From positions 1-33,509 of the forward strand of contig CALDSK010000309.1 of the NCBI GenBank assembly GCA_937911865.1: a DNA stretch of 33,509 nt, written 5' to 3'. Position 1 is the first letter of the stretch, and every line of letters begins with the position of its first letter. The position numbers and the translations under genes are program-made. The stretch comes from an uncultured Synechococcus sp. Lineage in GTDB: Bacteria; Cyanobacteriota; Cyanobacteriia; Phormidesmidales; Phormidesmidaceae. A model generated the notes under the pieces. It searched no databases. It had not been told where the DNA came from and saw only the letters and a list, made by a program, of their open reading frames with translations. Of this stretch, positions 1 through 7,884 are shown in pieces.

Positions 1-104
1 CGCCGCGTTGTCAACCACAGAAGGAGGTTGGCGATCGTGATGACGCAGGTGAACAGCACCATGAGTAGTGCCGAAAGGTCATCGATGCCGAGTTCTCCAA
101 TCAT
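1..104 (-). CDS. Truncated membrane protein, N-terminal part only
   Basis: The minus strand is open from an ATG at 104 to the window edge (34 codons). It starts MIGELGIDDLSALL and runs into a hydrophobic stretch (about residues 12-31) ending in W-L-T-T-R, which looks like one transmembrane helix followed by a positive cytoplasmic residue. No strong ribosome binding site precedes the ATG. The complementary plus-strand reading frame is low in complexity and rich in Met and Ser, so I prefer the minus reading. The function cannot be told from this fragment. Confidence 0.4.
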   Translation of the reverse strand, partial: MIGELGIDDLSALLMVLFTCVITIANLLLWLTTR

Positions 105-274
105 GCTGCAGATGCTATGGAATTTAGGGCATGAATCAAGATATTTCTTGAAAACTCACCTGGCATCGCCGATTTTTAGAGAAGCCCACAAACGCCAATA
201 TCTGTTTTGGATAGAAGTCATCTAGCAAACAGGTCACTCTTAGGATTTTCTTGTGTGACTGATAGCGCTAATGC

Positions 275-727
275 TTGACGGATAAAGCTGAGGTCTCAAT
301 CCTGCGCAGGCACTTTCGTAGGAGGCTTCATGCCTTGCTTAGTCCTGAAAAATTGCACGCGAATCTTGCCCAATTTACAGGTACAGAAACTTGGTATCGC
401 TACCGTTTTGGTCAGACCACACTGGCCTATTACACCGACGGCGTGAAATACCTAGCCGACAACGCCGACTGTTACTGGCTACTGACGGAGATTGTTTCGG
501 TTCAAACTGAGACGAAGATTCACAGAGAGCCCTTTCAAGTTTGGCATCTGCAGGTCGATGAAGAGTGGGGTGCCACCCTGGAATGTGAAGACGGCAATGA
601 CAACGTTGTTTTTACAAAAAACATTCCATTCACTGATTTCCCCTTGAAGGAGATCACAATCTGGGTGGAATACGGAGAGATGGAAGAGGCTTACAAGCCT
701 ATTTTATTGCTTCCTAGTGAACATTAA
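275..727 (+). CDS. DUF6876-like conserved protein
   Basis: A 150-residue soluble protein. From memory of the family, the order QFTGTETWYR - YTDGVKYLA - YWLL - FQVWHL - ATLECEDGN - IPFTDFPLKEI - ILLPSEH matches DUF6876, a small family frequent in cyanobacterial and Bacteroidota plasmids and mobile elements; its biochemical role is unknown. The only in-frame start that gives full length is TTG at 275. The ATG at 271 is out of frame and stops after four codons, and no clear Shine-Dalgarno is visible, so the first 15-25 residues are uncertain. It converges on the nuclease-helicase gene across a hairpin at 734-765. Confidence 0.75.
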   Translation: MTDKAEVSILRRHFRRRLHALLSPEKLHANLAQFTGTETWYRYRFGQTTLAYYTDGVKYLADNADCYWLLTEIVSVQTETKIHREPFQVWHLQVDEEWGATLECEDGNDNVVFTKNIPFTDFPLKEITIWVEYGEMEEAYKPILLLPSEH

Positions 728-730
728 TCT

Positions 731-765
731 AAAAAAGATGAGTGATCCTCAGATTACTCATCTTT
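731..765. terminator. Bidirectional hairpin terminator between convergent genes
   Basis: Perfect 10-bp arms AAAGATGAGT (734-743) and ACTCATCTTT (756-765) enclose a 12-nt loop that can pair further (ATC with GAT). Read on the minus strand, the stem is followed by six T residues, the classic intrinsic terminator for the long minus-strand gene. On the plus strand it follows the stop at 727 directly but has only a short T tract, so it may work less well in that direction. Confidence 0.7.
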
Positions 766-840
766 ACTTCCTGCGGCTAGGATGGCTAGCTTGTAATGTC
801 ACTGTTGAAATCCTGTTTTCGAAAAAGATGGATATTAAAT

Positions 841-3800
841 TTAGTAATCAAGCAATTGCGGGGGGGTGGAAAGCAAATTCACCTCATGACCATTGATAGT
901 TGTAGTCATGATTCCTTCAGAACACAATTCCCTAAGTGCTTTCCATAACATTGCTGATTCATAGTGCTCATAATCAGCAGGGATGTAGTCGAGAAGAGTT
1001 CTGGCACACACAACAATCAACCGGGCTTGAGTTCTAGAGAACGCGACGTTTGACCGATTCAGGTCCAAGATAAACTCAACATTTTTACTGATTGCTGAGG
1101 GATCACTTGCAGTAGCAGAAACTATTACTGTAGGTCGCTCATCACCTTGTAAGCGCTCAACAGTATCGATTACATCAACAGTGGTTTCATAATACTCTGA
1201 AAGAACTTGTCGTAGTAGACTCCTCTGAGCTCTATGAGGGGTCACAATTGCGACCGAGCCCGCTGGTAGCTCGTGTTCGGCAGATAAAATTTCTTGGATA
1301 ATTGCTGCTTCAGTTTCGTTACTTCGCTTGGATTGCATCTCATCATGGAGCACCAAATATAAACCGGCTGGAGAATTAAAAATGACATCCCAAGGTGATT
1401 CAGTCTCATCGTATGATCCCGTTTGATACTGAGCCGGTGAACCATCTAGCAGAATATTGTCACGTTCGTAAATACGAGTCAGCAGATTTCTAATAGGAGG
1501 AGGAAGCCTAAAGGTAAAGCTTAGGGCCGATCTCGTAATTTGTGAGTTCATAAGATTTCCGTTCTGCTGGGTATTAAGTACTGCCTCGTAAGCACTTGCA
1601 TAAGGTTGATAGAGCACTACCGGTGGCCTATCTTCACGCTCCCAATCGTGGGCAACAATTGGCGCAAGCTGTCTATGGTCACCAGCCAACATGATTTCTC
1701 CATCCTCTTCAATCAGTGTGGCAAGTGAAAGGAAATGAGGAAAAACAATCATGCTTGCCTCATCAACTATCAAAGTAGATGCCTGAAATCCCTGTGGTAC
1801 ATCTCTAAATCCCGTAGCCTTGCTGTTTAGCTCCTGAGCCATTTTCAGCAAGCTTCCAGTAGTTCCGCCAATTATCAACACAGAATCAGTGCGTAATTGA
1901 TTGAATCGCTTCAAGCAAGGTCTGGCTATGAAGTCTTCGATGGAACCACCAGTAGGATTCTCAAGAGCCGAAGAATGTACTTTCGAGAGTCGAACTGCTG
2001 GCATAGTGAAACCTGCTGCCTCTGCTGCATTCCTAAACCGCTGTAGGATGCCATCTATACGACACAGCAAATTATCAACAGCTGTATGGGTGTTAGCGGC
2101 AATCAGCACAATCTCACCTCGATTGTGATTGCCTACTTGTTGTATTTGTCTTCGAGCAAGAATTCTCAAAAGTGTAGCTGCGGCAGTAGTAGCAGTTTTA
2201 CCTGTCCCAGGCGGTCCCTGAATAAGTTGCACTCGGGCCGATAGTCCGTCAATGGCAGCTCTAATCTGAAAAATATCAAGTGTGCCGTTTGAAATTTCTA
2301 GTGATTCTAATATTTCTTGATACTGTTCTAAAATCGCAGAATTGAGAGGTGACTGAGGCGGTATCTGTGCATGATTTGGGTGGAACCAATTAAAAACATA
2401 GTTTCCTTGCCCCTGCTGAAGTCTATGATCCACCCTTGGTGCTACAAAAGCAGATGGACTCTCATCAATCGTTGCATTTGTGAAAATAGTTGATTCTTCA
2501 CGAGGAACTGCCCTGCAAAGAAGTCGATATCTGTCTTGCCTTGGTGACGGAATAACACTTAGACGAATCAATCTTGTATCCCAATCAAGCTCGTCAATTT
2601 TGCAGGTAAATCCACCCTTAAATAGCTGTCCAACGGTTTGTCCTCTTGTTGGAGCATCAAAACAGGGTGTGAGACGAACAAATGAGCCTTCGCCAAGAGA
2701 GCAGTTTGCTTGAAATGCCTCGTAGCTTATATCAAAGTGAGTGAGATCAATTTGGGTTTGCAGATGAGTTCGATCAGTATTTACCACATTGACCACTGGT
2801 ATCGTTTTCCCGCTACTCATCCGGTAAAGTGGCGGAACCAGATGGGTAGAAGTCCAGTTTGCTGTGTGAATATGCTGATCTAACCGTAGAAAATCTATCG
2901 CGGCTTGCGCCGTGTCGTTTACATGCAAACTGAAATCAGGCAGGCTTGCGATTTCGAGGAAGGGTTTTTCAATTTCAGCATTCTTGAATCCGATGCGTTC
3001 CTCAATCCAGCGAAGCGCATGAACTCGAGCCCGTAGGTACTCCTCAAGATGACAGGGCTGTCGAGCGTTGTTATAGCGATTAAGGGCATTTCTTAGGCTG
3101 CCTGCTGGAACCGTAGCGGGGGCAGGAAGCGTTCGCCAATAAGCTCGCCAATATGGGGCAGAAAGAGAATCAGTAAACCGGCTTCTAATCTCAAACCGGT
3201 GCCTTTGAGTCTCTTCGTCTTCACCTTGAGCCCATTCACCGTGCGGATTCATATCCAGGGTGGTCTTGAAATCAAAGATATCCTGGGTGAATTCATGGTC
3301 TAAATTTACTTCCTGCCCTGCAATGCGCCGCTTCCAATGGTAACGTTTGCCAAACCACCGAAGGCTTGACACAACTACAAGTCCCTTCCCTGTCCATCCC
3401 AGTGCATAACGACGGTTCACTTCCTCGCTCAAGGATGAGTAGATGAGCTGATCAAGACTTTCACGGCACCCCAGAAGCTCCCGTAAGTGACTGAGAAGGT
3501 GAGAGCCCGCTCGCGAACAGCCCTCAACAAGATTACTCATTTCGCCCCGCGTCCACATATAAAAATGGATTGGAGCTACAGCATCCTGGGCAACCTCAGC
3601 AATTTGATCGACTAAGGCCATGAGGAAGTCTTGAATGAGTTCTCGTTCAGCGCTACAGTCCTGGTCATAATTACCTGTCCAAGACGATCTCTTAAAACGA
3701 ATAACATCTGCACCTTGAAGTGCACGTTCTTCAACCAGGGAGAGAGCATCGGTATCTTCTGCCGCCAGAGAGACCTGTTCAATCACTTCAGGGTTAGGTA

Positions 3801-5019
3801 CCCTTCGACCATCTTCCCTGGTGATGAATCCTGTGTGGAGCTGACCTTCACTTTTGGTCACGTGAGCAGCTAACGCACCAATACGGTTCTCTACATAGTC
3901 ATATTCAATTGATAAATACACTCGAATGAGATGGTGTCCGTTTATCTCGTGGGTTGGTAGTTGGCTATGTCCTACATTTCTTAGGGAACCAACTTCGTAC
4001 TCATCTGGATTCTGATTACCACCTGGAAGCGTTTGCCGTCTGGCTCTTGCCTTTTCTTGTAGTAACTCCAGGTTCTCAGTGAAAGTAGCATTAGCGCGAA
4101 TCGCGCTTGCGCTCTCACCACTTAAATCAAGTGCTGCAAGAGCATCGATCGTCGTCACCTCGTTTGCTCCAAGCACTCGTATTGTGCTCGGTTCCAGTCC
4201 TAAGAGGTGTAGGCTACGCAATCGGGCACTCTCTGGGAGGCAGTGAACACTGAACACGCAATCGTCGCATTTTTGCTCTATCTGATAATTTAATTCAGCA
4301 AGAGGCGTCTGTACTATCCTTGCCAGGGGACCCGTGGCAGTAAGCAATTTACGTGCATCCGCGCTTTCGGTTTCAAGATCTAGCGCAGGAAGGCCCAGAA
4401 TCGCTTGGTTTTCACTCGTACTCTCATCAATACGAGCAACTACGGCATCAATAGCGGTACTTGGAACAGTGTAGCTTTCAATAGTCAGTGGTATGGCGTC
4501 TAGAAGACCCTGCATAAGAAGTCGATAGACTGCCACCTGAATGCGGTGGTAAGTCCGATCTTTTCTGCTAGCTTTACACTCAACGATCCGAAGTTTTGGG
4601 GTGTCGTCTTCCCAAAGGAGAAGGACAAAATCCATACGCCCCTCAACCTGAAACCCCTCTAAGGTGGAGCGAATCCTTACCTCACGCCCATAAGCATTTT
4701 GATTAAGAGGAACTGTAGCAAGCTGCGCTACGAAGTCGTTCCATTCAAGATTGCCGTAGCTACCTTCTTCATCTTCGGATGGCTCGATATGCGCAAGCTC
4801 TGATTCGAGAAGCTGCACCTCCCAAGCATCTTCTCGAATCCTGCCAGCTTCTTGGAGTACAGGGTCTATTGAGTTAAAGAGACGTTCTGCAAACGGTAAT
4901 TCTTTTGCGAGCTGTCGATTATTAAATGCGAGTTTGAAGCGTCGATCGCATGAGTGATAACGAATATACTCGCCAATATCGTTTACGCGAATGAGAGGAA
5001 GCGATGGACTATCGCACAT
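841..5019 (-). CDS. Fe-S PD-(D/E)XK nuclease fused to UPF1/Dna2-like SF1 helicase
   Basis: A 1392-residue protein. The N-terminus has the Cas4/Dna2/AddB nuclease layout: Cys24 (YHSCDRRF), GRMD with Asp130, VECK with Glu147 and Lys149, Q161-x3-Y165, then Cys251, Cys254 and Cys260. One Cys before and three after the catalytic core is the Fe-S pattern of that group. A short helical region rich in 'L..i..L' follows, then a stretch (IRVYLSIEYDY) like the degenerate RNase H-like region of TM0106-type proteins. The C-terminal third is an SF1B helicase: Walker A GPPGTGKT near residue 933, DEAS near 1083, LAGDHRQLAP near 1110, and VAFSRTQARLIVV near 1325-1340. Such a protein would unwind and cut DNA, or less likely act on RNA. 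It lies 114 bp downstream of, and in line with, the methyltransferase gene, which suggests a shared defence role. That role is inferred; the domain calls are firm. Confidence 0.9.
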   Translation of the reverse strand: MCDSPSLPLIRVNDIGEYIRYHSCDRRFKLAFNNRQLAKELPFAERLFNSIDPVLQEAGRIREDAWEVQLLESELAHIEPSEDEEGSYGNLEWNDFVAQLATVPLNQNAYGREVRIRSTLEGFQVEGRMDFVLLLWEDDTPKLRIVECKASRKDRTYHRIQVAVYRLLMQGLLDAIPLTIESYTVPSTAIDAVVARIDESTSENQAILGLPALDLETESADARKLLTATGPLARIVQTPLAELNYQIEQKCDDCVFSVHCLPESARLRSLHLLGLEPSTIRVLGANEVTTIDALAALDLSGESASAIRANATFTENLELLQEKARARRQTLPGGNQNPDEYEVGSLRNVGHSQLPTHEINGHHLIRVYLSIEYDYVENRIGALAAHVTKSEGQLHTGFITREDGRRVPNPEVIEQVSLAAEDTDALSLVEERALQGADVIRFKRSSWTGNYDQDCSAERELIQDFLMALVDQIAEVAQDAVAPIHFYMWTRGEMSNLVEGCSRAGSHLLSHLRELLGCRESLDQLIYSSLSEEVNRRYALGWTGKGLVVVSSLRWFGKRYHWKRRIAGQEVNLDHEFTQDIFDFKTTLDMNPHGEWAQGEDEETQRHRFEIRSRFTDSLSAPYWRAYWRTLPAPATVPAGSLRNALNRYNNARQPCHLEEYLRARVHALRWIEERIGFKNAEIEKPFLEIASLPDFSLHVNDTAQAAIDFLRLDQHIHTANWTSTHLVPPLYRMSSGKTIPVVNVVNTDRTHLQTQIDLTHFDISYEAFQANCSLGEGSFVRLTPCFDAPTRGQTVGQLFKGGFTCKIDELDWDTRLIRLSVIPSPRQDRYRLLCRAVPREESTIFTNATIDESPSAFVAPRVDHRLQQGQGNYVFNWFHPNHAQIPPQSPLNSAILEQYQEILESLEISNGTLDIFQIRAAIDGLSARVQLIQGPPGTGKTATTAAATLLRILARRQIQQVGNHNRGEIVLIAANTHTAVDNLLCRIDGILQRFRNAAEAAGFTMPAVRLSKVHSSALENPTGGSIEDFIARPCLKRFNQLRTDSVLIIGGTTGSLLKMAQELNSKATGFRDVPQGFQASTLIVDEASMIVFPHFLSLATLIEEDGEIMLAGDHRQLAPIVAHDWEREDRPPVVLYQPYASAYEAVLNTQQNGNLMNSQITRSALSFTFRLPPPIRNLLTRIYERDNILLDGSPAQYQTGSYDETESPWDVIFNSPAGLYLVLHDEMQSKRSNETEAAIIQEILSAEHELPAGSVAIVTPHRAQRSLLRQVLSEYYETTVDVIDTVERLQGDERPTVIVSATASDPSAISKNVEFILDLNRSNVAFSRTQARLIVVCARTLLDYIPADYEHYESAMLWKALRELCSEGIMTTTINGHEVNLLSTPPQLLDY

Positions 5020-5133
5020 AGAAGACCGTGCTGCTGAAGCATAGCTTTGCTTCCACCGTTATAACCTACGTTTGCAATGCCGCATTAGACACATTATGAA
5101 GTTAGTAAGCTTGCTGGCACAGATACCTTTCTT

Positions 5134-6345
5134 TCAGCAGTTCCTGGCTCCTTTACGCTCACCAGGATGATCAGGGTGATCTCCAATCATGTGTTTATAT
5201 TTACTTGGCAACGGTTTGACTTTTTCCGGTGGAGGAATCGGCGTTTTCTTTGAAGGAAGCAGGTAGAGCGCTCCGAGATCAGTTGGGTCTTGAAGAAGCT
5301 GGACTCTTATTGCACGCGCGAGTACCTCTGCAAGCAGCGAAGGAACAGCGTTACCAAGCATCTTTTGCGCTACTGCTCGTCCGCAGTCAAATCTCAAGCC
5401 ATCAGGAAACGTCTGAATCCGACTAAGTTCTTGGACTGAAAGCTTTCGATTGTTCCAATGAAATGGACCTACGGCTGAACCTGGGTGTGCTTGGATGGTC
5501 CATGATGGAAGCACTTTACTGAGTTTAAGCATGAAGCTCCAATACCGCGTACGCCAGCCGAAGAGGGGGAAGCCTCCACCTCTATTGGTATGCCAGAGGT
5601 AATTCTGGCCTTCGGGAATTGATGGAAGCAAGTCTCCCCATTTTCCTCCTACCTTTAAGGATGACTCATCTGGGTAAGGGGGAAGATCGCCAATAGCATC
5701 CCATGCTGTACAGTATGGCTCAGAAGCAGGCTCAGCGGATGAAGAGCCTGCTTCTGGAGCATAATGAGTTGGAGCGGGAAACTTAAAATGAATTCCTTCC
5801 CTGCTTCCAACAAGAAAAACTCGCTCCCGATTCTGGGGAACACCATATTGAGCAGCATTAAGCACCTGCCAACTGACCCCGTAGTTTGTTCCTTTCTCCT
5901 GGTTAATCTTCTCTACACCTGCAAGCAAAAATTTTAGCCCCTCATCTTTGCCTTTATAAGCCAGGCCATACACGTTCTCTAATAGGAAAGCTTTTGGTCG
6001 AAGGTCTCGCAGGACTCGTAGATACTCCCCTAAAGCGCCTGCTCTTGGGTCATCAAGCCGCAGTGAATCACCACTGATCCAATACGAGGACTTAGAAAAA
6101 GGCTGACATGGCGGCCCACCTATAAGAACATCAGTTTCACCAGATTTTACTCCTGCCGCTTCCATAAGTTCTTCAGAACTCACCTCATGTATGCTTCGGT
6201 CAATAATGGGCCACGATCGATTTAGATTAATCGTTGCGCAGGTTGTAGCATCACTCTCAACTGCCAAAGCAGTTTCAAAGCCTGCCGATTCAAAGCCGAA
6301 GTCTAAGCCGCCGATCCCTGTGTAGAGACTGACTAGTTTGAGCAC
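5134..6345 (-). CDS. DNA (cytosine-5) methyltransferase
   Basis: A C5-cytosine methyltransferase that would transfer a methyl group from S-adenosylmethionine to C5 of cytosine in a specific site. Motif I (SLYTGIGGLDFGFESAGF), motif IV with catalytic Cys80 (GGPPCQPFS), motif VI (ENV), motif VIII (QNRERVFLVG), motif IX (LSVQELSRIQTFPDG) and motif X (MLGNAVPSLL) are all present. The segment between VIII and IX is the target-recognition region. I chose GTG at 6345 because AAGGGGAA lies just upstream and the protein then begins MLKLVSLYTG, as family members do; the frame stays open to an ATG at 6456 (37 more residues, no family match). It probably forms one transcript with the nuclease-helicase downstream. 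The target sequence cannot be read from the protein. Confidence 0.92.
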   Translation of the reverse strand: MLKLVSLYTGIGGLDFGFESAGFETALAVESDATTCATINLNRSWPIIDRSIHEVSSEELMEAAGVKSGETDVLIGGPPCQPFSKSSYWISGDSLRLDDPRAGALGEYLRVLRDLRPKAFLLENVYGLAYKGKDEGLKFLLAGVEKINQEKGTNYGVSWQVLNAAQYGVPQNRERVFLVGSREGIHFKFPAPTHYAPEAGSSSAEPASEPYCTAWDAIGDLPPYPDESSLKVGGKWGDLLPSIPEGQNYLWHTNRGGGFPLFGWRTRYWSFMLKLSKVLPSWTIQAHPGSAVGPFHWNNRKLSVQELSRIQTFPDGLRFDCGRAVAQKMLGNAVPSLLAEVLARAIRVQLLQDPTDLGALYLLPSKKTPIPPPEKVKPLPSKYKHMIGDHPDHPGERKGARNC

Positions 6346-6459
6346 AAATTTCCCCTTGATAACGACCACGCCCGGCCCGGCTGATAGGGCATCACACACC
6401 GTACGATAAGAAGCTAAATTAACAACTTGCACTTGTGGCAATGCAAAGAGGTTCAAACC

Positions 6460-6686
6460 TCCACATCATAATTACCACGTTGAGCAGCTTGCTGAGTTCC
6501 TCGAAGCAAACGTGAAAGATCCCTATCAAAGAATACTTAGAGTAAGGAGAGATTTCACTGTTTTCACCCAATCCAAATACCAGGCTCATCGAGCTTAAAG
6601 GAGATGAGCCTAAGTATATGCACGTAATTAAATATGACTCTGAGCCTCTGGAAGCCTTGAGATATCTTTGTCGGGATGCTGATTAA
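6460..6686 (+). other. Possible frameshifted gene remnant before the resolvase
   Basis: Two short plus-strand frames have protein-like composition but no convincing start codon. The first runs to TAA at 6596-6598 and includes YHVEQLAEFLEANVK. The second, shifted by one base, runs to TAA at 6684-6686 and includes EPKYMHVIKYDSEPLEALR. They could be pieces of one decayed gene. The evidence is composition only. Confidence 0.2.
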
Positions 6687-6786
6687 TTCTGCCCACCTAT
6701 TTATTCACAAAGAAAAGCAAATAAAAATTAAGAAATCAAATTTTTCTTTTAGAGGATATTTGATTTTCATGCAAAATTTAGGAGTT

Positions 6787-6878
6787 TTGCAACATGCCTC
6801 CCCTAAACGCTATTCTGCCATTTTTCCTGTTGCAAATCTTTGCTGCAAAAGTAAAACACTAATGCACTAACTTTTGCA
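6787..6878 (+). promoter_or_regulatory. A+T-rich inverted repeats upstream of resolvase, possible res/operator
   Basis: Two perfect inverted repeats sit just before the resolvase: TTGCAACA (6787-6794) with TGTTGCAA (6828-6835), and TGCAAAAGT (6844-6852) with ACTTTTGCA (6870-6878). Small serine resolvases normally bind paired inverted sites next to their own gene, so these are candidate res subsites or operators. The rest of 6687-6907 is A+T-rich; the open frame at 6676-6870 reads as low-complexity and I do not treat it as a gene. Confidence 0.4.
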
Positions 6879-6907
6879 TCAAAATCCCAGCTAAAAAGCT
6901 CTAAAAA

Positions 6908-7474
6908 TTGAAAATTGGATACGCCCGCGTCTCGACCAGTGAGCAAACACTCGATGCGCAACTCCGCCAGCTCAAAGAAGCGAGCTGTGAACTGATCTTT
7001 GAAGAGAAGATATCAGGGGCAAGGCGCGATCGTCCCGAACTAGAAAGATTGCTAGAGCATCTTCGGGCTGGGGACACATTGATTGTCTGCAAACTAGATC
7101 GTCTTGCCCGATCCACTCATCATTTGCTTGAACTTGTTGAAGCTCTCCGGCAAAAGAAAGTCGCGTTCCAATCGCTGGGAGAGCCGTGGGCTGACACCAC
7201 ATCACATGCCGGAAAAGTGATCATGACCATTTTTGCTGGCATCGCTGAGTTTGAACGTGACCTAATTCGTGAGCGGACAGGTATTGGACGCAAACAGGCT
7301 TTAGAACATGGGGTCAAATTCGGTAGACCTGAAAAACTTTCATCAGAACAAAAAGCTTTAGCCCTGAGACTAGTCAAAGAAGGAGAGTCAATCTCTAAAA
7401 TCGCCAACACCTTTAATGTAGATCGTTCGACTATCTACCGTCTACAATCTACTCAGGAAAAAGCAGTGCTTTAA
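6908..7474 (+). CDS. Small serine recombinase (resolvase/invertase family)
   Basis: A 188-residue site-specific recombinase. It begins MKIGYARVST with catalytic Ser9 and Arg7; KLDRLARS supplies the conserved Asp64, Arg65 and Arg68. A long E-helix (GIAEFERDLIRERTGIG) leads to a C-terminal helix-turn-helix (EGESISKIANTFNVDRSTIYRL). The length is standard for TnpR/Hin proteins, so it is complete. The start is TTG at 6908. The product should resolve cointegrates or plasmid multimers, or invert a local segment. No transposase of the Tn3 type is present in the window, so multimer resolution is a fair guess. It converges on the 118-residue gene. Confidence 0.9.
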   Translation: MKIGYARVSTSEQTLDAQLRQLKEASCELIFEEKISGARRDRPELERLLEHLRAGDTLIVCKLDRLARSTHHLLELVEALRQKKVAFQSLGEPWADTTSHAGKVIMTIFAGIAEFERDLIRERTGIGRKQALEHGVKFGRPEKLSSEQKALALRLVKEGESISKIANTFNVDRSTIYRLQSTQEKAVL

Positions 7475-7495
7475 CTCCTTCTTTGTCAAGCTGAA

Positions 7496-7852
7496 TTAGT
7501 TCCTAACGTCTGAAAGACCATCAAGATACTCTTCAACAGTCATTCCTAAATCTATAATTTGTGCTGGTGGGTTTTCTAGTCTGTTTCGAACTTCTTCGAC
7601 CGTAACAGAAAGCTTTTCTAAACCTAGAGTACTTAATTCATTCTGTAATGCTGAGAACATATTCTCCAAGCCAAATATAGGGCCAGTAAAGTCGTCTGTA
7701 GTGAATTTCACTTCTCCGGATTCAAGATGCTGAATGTGAATAATAAAATATCCATCAGGGTATGTTCTTGCTAAAGTTACCAAATAGCCTTCTTCATATT
7801 CGTATTCTAGCTTGGTCCAATTTTCCCAAAATCTAATAGCTTCACGATACAA
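7496..7852 (-). CDS. Unrecognised 118-residue protein
   Basis: I do not recognise this protein. It starts at TTG 7852, supported by a strong Shine-Dalgarno (GGAGGTT) a few bases upstream. The N-terminal half has aromatic-rich beta-like stretches (YEEGYLVTLARTYPDGYFIIHI); the C-terminal half is helical and acidic, ending EEYLDGLSDVRN. It lies 32 bp after the stop of the 1151-residue gene on the same strand, so both are probably made from one mRNA and may work as a pair. No transmembrane segment or catalytic motif is evident. Confidence 0.75.
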   Translation of the reverse strand: MYREAIRFWENWTKLEYEYEEGYLVTLARTYPDGYFIIHIQHLESGEVKFTTDDFTGPIFGLENMFSALQNELSTLGLEKLSVTVEEVRNRLENPPAQIIDLGMTVEEYLDGLSDVRN

Positions 7853-7884
7853 AAGAACCTCCGTTAAGAGATTCCCATAAATAC

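Noticed and set aside
28..225. Plus-strand 65-residue frame
   Set aside because: Low-complexity Met/Ser start; the opposite strand at 1-104 reads as a better membrane protein start.
6346..6456. N-terminal extension of the methyltransferase to ATG 6456
   Set aside because: The extra 37 residues match no family and GTG 6345 has a good ribosome site just before motif I.
6676..6870. Plus-strand 64-residue frame before the resolvase
   Set aside because: A+T-rich, Lys/Phe-rich composition with no family features; the region instead shows inverted repeats.
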